A stretch of DNA of 64,000 bases from Eubacterium sp. (GTDB taxonomy: Bacteria; Bacillota; Clostridia; Oscillospirales; Acutalibacteraceae). A model generated the notes under the pieces. The model was not told the DNA's origin, did no database searches, and saw nothing but the letters and a program-made list of their open reading frames with translations. The stretch covers positions 1 through 64,000 of the forward strand of contig JAFSTE010000031.1 of NCBI GenBank assembly GCA_017450645.1. The letters run 5' to 3'. A program made the position numbers and the translations under genes. Below, piece by piece: positions 61,218-64,000 of this stretch (position 1 is the first letter of the stretch; every line of letters begins with the position of its first letter).

Positions 61218-62531
61218 TTATTTAACAATAATTCTACTGCTCTTTTTTATGTTACTAGGCTTGCCCGTGTAAGAAACAGTATATTTGTATGTTCCCTTTT
61301 TATTAAGGTTTTTAATCTTAAATGTTGCAACGCCCTTACTGTTTGTTTTTGCAGTATAGGTCTTGCCTCTAACCTTAAGCTTAAGCTTTTTGCCTTTAGC
61401 AGCTTTTCTGTCTATCTTAAGCGTAATAGGAATCTTCTTAACCTTAGTCTTAACCTTAAAGGTCTTCTTTACGAGCTTAATCGTAATAGAAAGTATCTTT
61501 TTATTATACTGAGCGGTACAGGTTGCGTTACCGGTTTCGCTGTCAATTTTAACGTTCCAGCCCTTGAAGGTGTACTTATATGTATCGTCCTTCGGTCTTA
61601 TTGGAGTAGAGCCCTTGTATTCAAGCTTTTGAGTTACGGGTACATCCTTATCTACTCTGAGCACCTTACCGTTATAGTTTTTCCAGGTAACCGTGCGGGT
61701 TCTTACCTTCTTGGTAAACTGTGCAACATAAGTAGTGTTTTTAGTAATCGGGCCTTCCTTGGGTGACCAGCCGGTAAAGGTATAAACATAAGTAGAGTCA
61801 AAAGGCATTTCCGGGTTAGAAGTACCGGGATAATGAACGGTTGTGCCCTCGTCTACATTAGTCATTTTTGCAAGGAGTTTGCCGTCGGGCAAGGTCCACT
61901 TAACGGTATAGGTATTAGTAATCGGCTTGTCTTTATAAACAACATTAATAAGACCTACATCTAAAAAGCAGTCGCCTAAAGAGATACCCATTTCGGTAAT
62001 CCCTTCGTCAATAGCTTCTTCGGACGGATAAACGGTATGTGTATCCACAATATAGTATAAGTCCGGCGTTTTATCGGAATCGATATCAATATATCCGTCA
62101 AAGCCGGTAGTCTCTTTATCAAGGTCGCCGCCGCTGATAAACTCAAGCATTACATTAAAGAGATATTCGCCGACATCCTCAATGCCGTCCCTTAAATCGA
62201 TATTATAGTCGATTTTATCGTCGTAAACTGCCGAGAAGTGTACATCGTGCGCAGGCATAACAAACGAGTTGTTGTCGCTAATTTGAACATCGGTTTCCTC
62301 GCAGGTAAATCCGCTTATATACTTACCTTCAGGTGCAGTAATAGCACTGAGATAAAGCAGTGCGCCTTCTTCGGCGCCTGAATAAGCGTGAACGAAATCA
62401 TCAGTAGCGAAGCAGCCGGTACATTCAATATTGTAATAAGTCGTAGCAGAAGCGTTAAAACCGAAGCCGAAAAGACTTGTCACAATCATAACAAATGAGA
62501 GTAAAAGACTAATAGATTTTTTGTTATTCAT
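61218..62531 (-). CDS. Exported protein with InlB-type beta-grasp repeats
   Basis: 437 residues. Signal peptide MNNKKSISLLLSFVMIVTSL with cleavage after NASA. Residues 30-190 are an acidic N-terminal region with a YNIECTGCFATDD segment. Two Listeria-Bacteroides (InlB B) repeats follow: YTVKWTLPDGKLLAKM ... YTFTGWSP and RTVTWKNYNGKVLRVD ... YTFKGWNV. The last ~90 residues are a Lys-rich immunoglobulin-like domain (TYTAKTNSKGVATFKIKNL). Probably cell-surface adhesion; ligand unknown. The 43-residue peptide gene lies 57 bases downstream. Confidence 0.87.
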   Translation of the reverse strand: MNNKKSISLLLSFVMIVTSLFGFGFNASATTYYNIECTGCFATDDFVHAYSGAEEGALLYLSAITAPEGKYISGFTCEETDVQISDNNSFVMPAHDVHFSAVYDDKIDYNIDLRDGIEDVGEYLFNVMLEFISGGDLDKETTGFDGYIDIDSDKTPDLYYIVDTHTVYPSEEAIDEGITEMGISLGDCFLDVGLINVVYKDKPITNTYTVKWTLPDGKLLAKMTNVDEGTTVHYPGTSNPEMPFDSTYVYTFTGWSPKEGPITKNTTYVAQFTKKVRTRTVTWKNYNGKVLRVDKDVPVTQKLEYKGSTPIRPKDDTYKYTFKGWNVKIDSETGNATCTAQYNKKILSITIKLVKKTFKVKTKVKKIPITLKIDRKAAKGKKLKLKVRGKTYTAKTNSKGVATFKIKNLNKKGTYKYTVSYTGKPSNIKKSSRIIVK

Positions 62532-62617
62532 AAAAAGCCCTCCTTTTTATACATATATTATAACATAACATAAATGGACATTCAACCACAATTATTGATA
62601 AAAAATCAAAATTAATG

Positions 62618-62646
62618 TTGACTTTTATGATAAAATAGTGTAATAT
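62618..62646 (+). promoter_or_regulatory. tRNA-Trp promoter
   Basis: TTGACT at 62618, 17-base spacer, TAATAT at 62641. Confidence 0.75.
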
Positions 62647-62672
62647 AAATGAGCTTTGACAAGTAAATACAC

Positions 62673-62748
62673 AGGGGTATAGCTCAGTTGGTAGAGCAGC
62701 GGTCTCCAAAACCGCGTGCCGAGGGTTCAAGTCCTTCTGCCCCTGCCA
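62673..62748 (+). tRNA. tRNA-Trp, anticodon CCA
   Basis: 76 bases with encoded CCA. Acceptor AGGGGTA/TGCCCCT, D-arm AGCTCAGTTGGTAGAGC, anticodon loop CTCCAAA (CCA), T-arm GGGTTCAAGTCC. Confidence 0.96.
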
Positions 62749-62754
62749 AGGGAA

Positions 62755-62787
62755 AACAAGATTACCGTAAGGTAATCTTGTTTTTGC
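62755..62787 (+). terminator. tRNA-Trp terminator
   Basis: CAAGATTACC/GGTAATCTTG with GTAA loop and TTTTTG. Confidence 0.88.
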
Positions 62788-62805
62788 TTCGTTTAGTTGA
62801 GAATA

Positions 62806-62826
62806 AAGTCCTTCTGCTCCGGTAAA
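62806..62826 (+). repeat. Partial copy of the tRNA-Trp 3' end
   Basis: AAGTCCTTCTGC (62806-62817) repeats 62729-62740 of the tRNA exactly, and the following bases (TCCGGTA) are a decayed form of CCCTGCCA. Confidence 0.5.
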
Positions 62827-62874
62827 TTAAAATTTTACAAATTTTTTATAGTTATCTAAAAATTAAAATTCGGG

Positions 62875-62903
62875 TTGAATTAATCTATAATTTGTGTTAT
62901 ATT
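62875..62903 (+). promoter_or_regulatory. Promoter of the hydrogenase-maturation operon
   Basis: TTGAAT at 62875, 17-base spacer, TATATT at 62898. Confidence 0.65.
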
Positions 62904-62908
62904 ATTAT

Positions 62909-62989
62909 CAATCTAACGGAAAGTTAACTAACCGAAAGATGGACGAATACTAACTATCGCCGCATCCTTTGGGTGCGGTAATTTTTTTG
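62909..62989 (+). promoter_or_regulatory. Attenuator-type leader with competing hairpins
   Basis: A terminator (CCGCATCC/GGTGCGG, 62960-62978) with a T-run lies 14 bases before the first start codon. An upstream segment CCGAAAGATG (62932-62941) can pair with CATCCTTTGG (62963-62972), which includes the terminator's 5' arm, at nine of ten positions (one G-U). The two structures exclude each other. No known riboswitch is recognised. Confidence 0.65.
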
Positions 62990-63002
62990 AAAGGAAAAGA
63001 TT

Positions 63003-63248
63003 ATGAACACAAGAGTTGCAATTATAGGTATTATTGTAGAAAAAAAGGATAGCGTAAACGAGCTGAACAATCTGCTGTCGGAGTACGGCGATTATATTAT
63101 CGGCAGAATGGGTATCCCCTACGATAAGAAAAATGTAAACTGCATTACAGTAGTTCTCGACGCCGAAAACGATATTATTAACACCCTTTGCGGTAAAATC
63201 GGCAAGATTGACGGCGTAACTTCCAAGGCTGCGTTCAGTAATGTATAA
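63003..63248 (+). CDS. TM1266-type iron-only hydrogenase system regulator
   Basis: 81 residues with the ACT-like/NikR C-terminal fold (VAIIGIIVEKKDSVNELNNL, YGDYIIGRMGIPYDKKNV, VNCITVVLDAENDIINTL, LCGKIGKIDGVTSKAAF). TM1266-family proteins occur next to [FeFe]-hydrogenase maturation genes and are thought to regulate them. It overlaps hydE by 8 bases. ATG preceded by AAAGGAAAAG. Confidence 0.9.
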   Translation: MNTRVAIIGIIVEKKDSVNELNNLLSEYGDYIIGRMGIPYDKKNVNCITVVLDAENDIINTLCGKIGKIDGVTSKAAFSNV

Positions 63249-64000
63249 ACAGCTCATTGACAAGCTCGAAAAGCAACACGCACTATCTAAAGACGAATAC
63301 TTAACGCTGATTAAAAACCGGGACAAGTGTCGCGAGTACATCAGCGAGCGCGCTTCGTTTGTAAGAAACAAAGTATACTCTAATAAGGTATTTATACGCG
63401 GGCTAATCGAGATATCCAACTACTGCAAAAACGACTGCTACTACTGCGGAATAAGACGCTCTAACGCTAATGTAAGCCGTTACAGACTCAGCGAGGACGA
63501 GATTATCTCCTGCGCTGACGAGGGGTATAAGCTCGGCTTCAGGACCTTTGTGCTGCAGGGCGGCGAGGACAGCCATTTTACGGACGAGGTTTTATGCAGA
63601 GTAATCAGCGAAATCAAGTCGCGCCATCCCGACTGCGCTGTAACGCTCTCACTCGGAGAACGCTCTTACGAGAGCTACAAGGCGCTTAGAGAAGCGGGCG
63701 CTGACAGATATCTTTTGCGTCACGAAACGGCGGACTGCGAGCATTACGCAAAGCTGCATCCAAAAGAAATGGATTTCTTTACGCGTATTAGATGCATCGA
63801 GGATTTAAAGAGCCTCGGCTATCAGGCAGGCGTCGGTTTTATGGTGGGCTCACCCTACCAGACGCTCGAAAATCTTGCGGACGAGATGCTGTTTTTAATT
63901 CAGACTAAGCCGCAGATGGTCGGCATAGGACCGTTTATTTCGCACAGCGACACACCGTTTAAGGATAAAGAAAGCGGTACTGCGGAGCTTACAACCTTTA
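63241..64000 (+). CDS. hydE: [FeFe]-hydrogenase H-cluster radical SAM maturase HydE, partial
   Basis: 253 codons visible; the gene runs off the window. HydE is a radical-SAM enzyme acting in assembly of the diiron subcluster. The cluster motif is ISNYCKNDCYYCGIRRSN (CxxxCxxC) at about residue 60. LQGGEDSHFTDE, TLSLGERSYE and GFMVGSPYQT match the HydE barrel. The ATG at 63241 overlaps the regulator's end. hydG and hydF are expected just beyond the window. Confidence 0.95.
   Translation, partial: MYKQLIDKLEKQHALSKDEYLTLIKNRDKCREYISERASFVRNKVYSNKVFIRGLIEISNYCKNDCYYCGIRRSNANVSRYRLSEDEIISCADEGYKLGFRTFVLQGGEDSHFTDEVLCRVISEIKSRHPDCAVTLSLGERSYESYKALREAGADRYLLRHETADCEHYAKLHPKEMDFFTRIRCIEDLKSLGYQAGVGFMVGSPYQTLENLADEMLFLIQTKPQMVGIGPFISHSDTPFKDKESGTAELTTF

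Overview
The window reads as a chromosomal segment of a spore-forming, anaerobic, gut- or rumen-type Clostridia bacterium, most like the Ruminococcaceae/Oscillospiraceae. The grounds are SpoIIR and a SpoIIM-like protein, an [FeFe]-hydrogenase maturation locus, diaminopimelate-pathway lysine genes, a T-box-controlled cysE-cysS operon, BspA-type and InlB-type surface proteins, frequent TTG starts behind strong Shine-Dalgarno sites, and promoters with near-invariant 17-bp spacing. The genus is inference; no rRNA gene is present.

Layout. 1-1412: end of a large secreted repeat protein followed by a 49-residue peptide gene. 1567-7322: DUF711/ACT pair, PHP phosphatase, Lrp regulator, aminotransferase, ispE, spoIIR. 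7346-16430: accessory region with two tRNA-Leu genes (each followed by a structured element carrying a copy of the tRNA 3' end), three exported proteins (FN3, BspA-LRR, C39-like peptidase), a GH13 glucosidase, a DUF6291-like gene and two intergenic repeat elements. 16428-25522: hydroxyacid dehydrogenase, cell-wall amidase, radA, a Xer-like recombinase, spoIIM-like/TIGR04086-like/yajC/tgt/queA, with a DinJ-YafQ-type toxin-antitoxin pair lying between queA and tgt. 25662-29639: asd-dapA-dapB and a nucleotidyltransferase. 29668-39963: aldo/keto reductase, cysS-cysE, pgsA-rimO-recX-recA, rpmB, plsY-der, rpmF, yceD. 40155-41010: a frameshifted small membrane gene and further repeat elements. 41014-60895: tig-clpP-clpX, thrC, yraN-rnhB-rbgA, rplS, paired TIGR03960/TIGR03936 proteins, M50 protease, ruvX, PBP1A, exonuclease, secG, and a topoisomerase IV-like pair. 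61029-64000: a 43-residue peptide gene and an InlB-type secreted protein, tRNA-Trp, then the start of a hydrogenase-maturation operon (TM1266-type regulator, hydE).

Most genes are ordinary core functions. The points that look least described are: (a) two tiny genes encoding peptides with a Y-x-x-P-E N-terminus, each directly downstream of a large secreted protein and ahead of a terminator; (b) a leader with mutually exclusive antiterminator and terminator hairpins in front of the hydrogenase-maturation genes; (c) tRNA-associated structured elements whose hairpins vary by compensatory change; (d) a family of intergenic elements with related cores but different short-repeat ends; and (e) a gene broken, or recoded, at a run of seven A.
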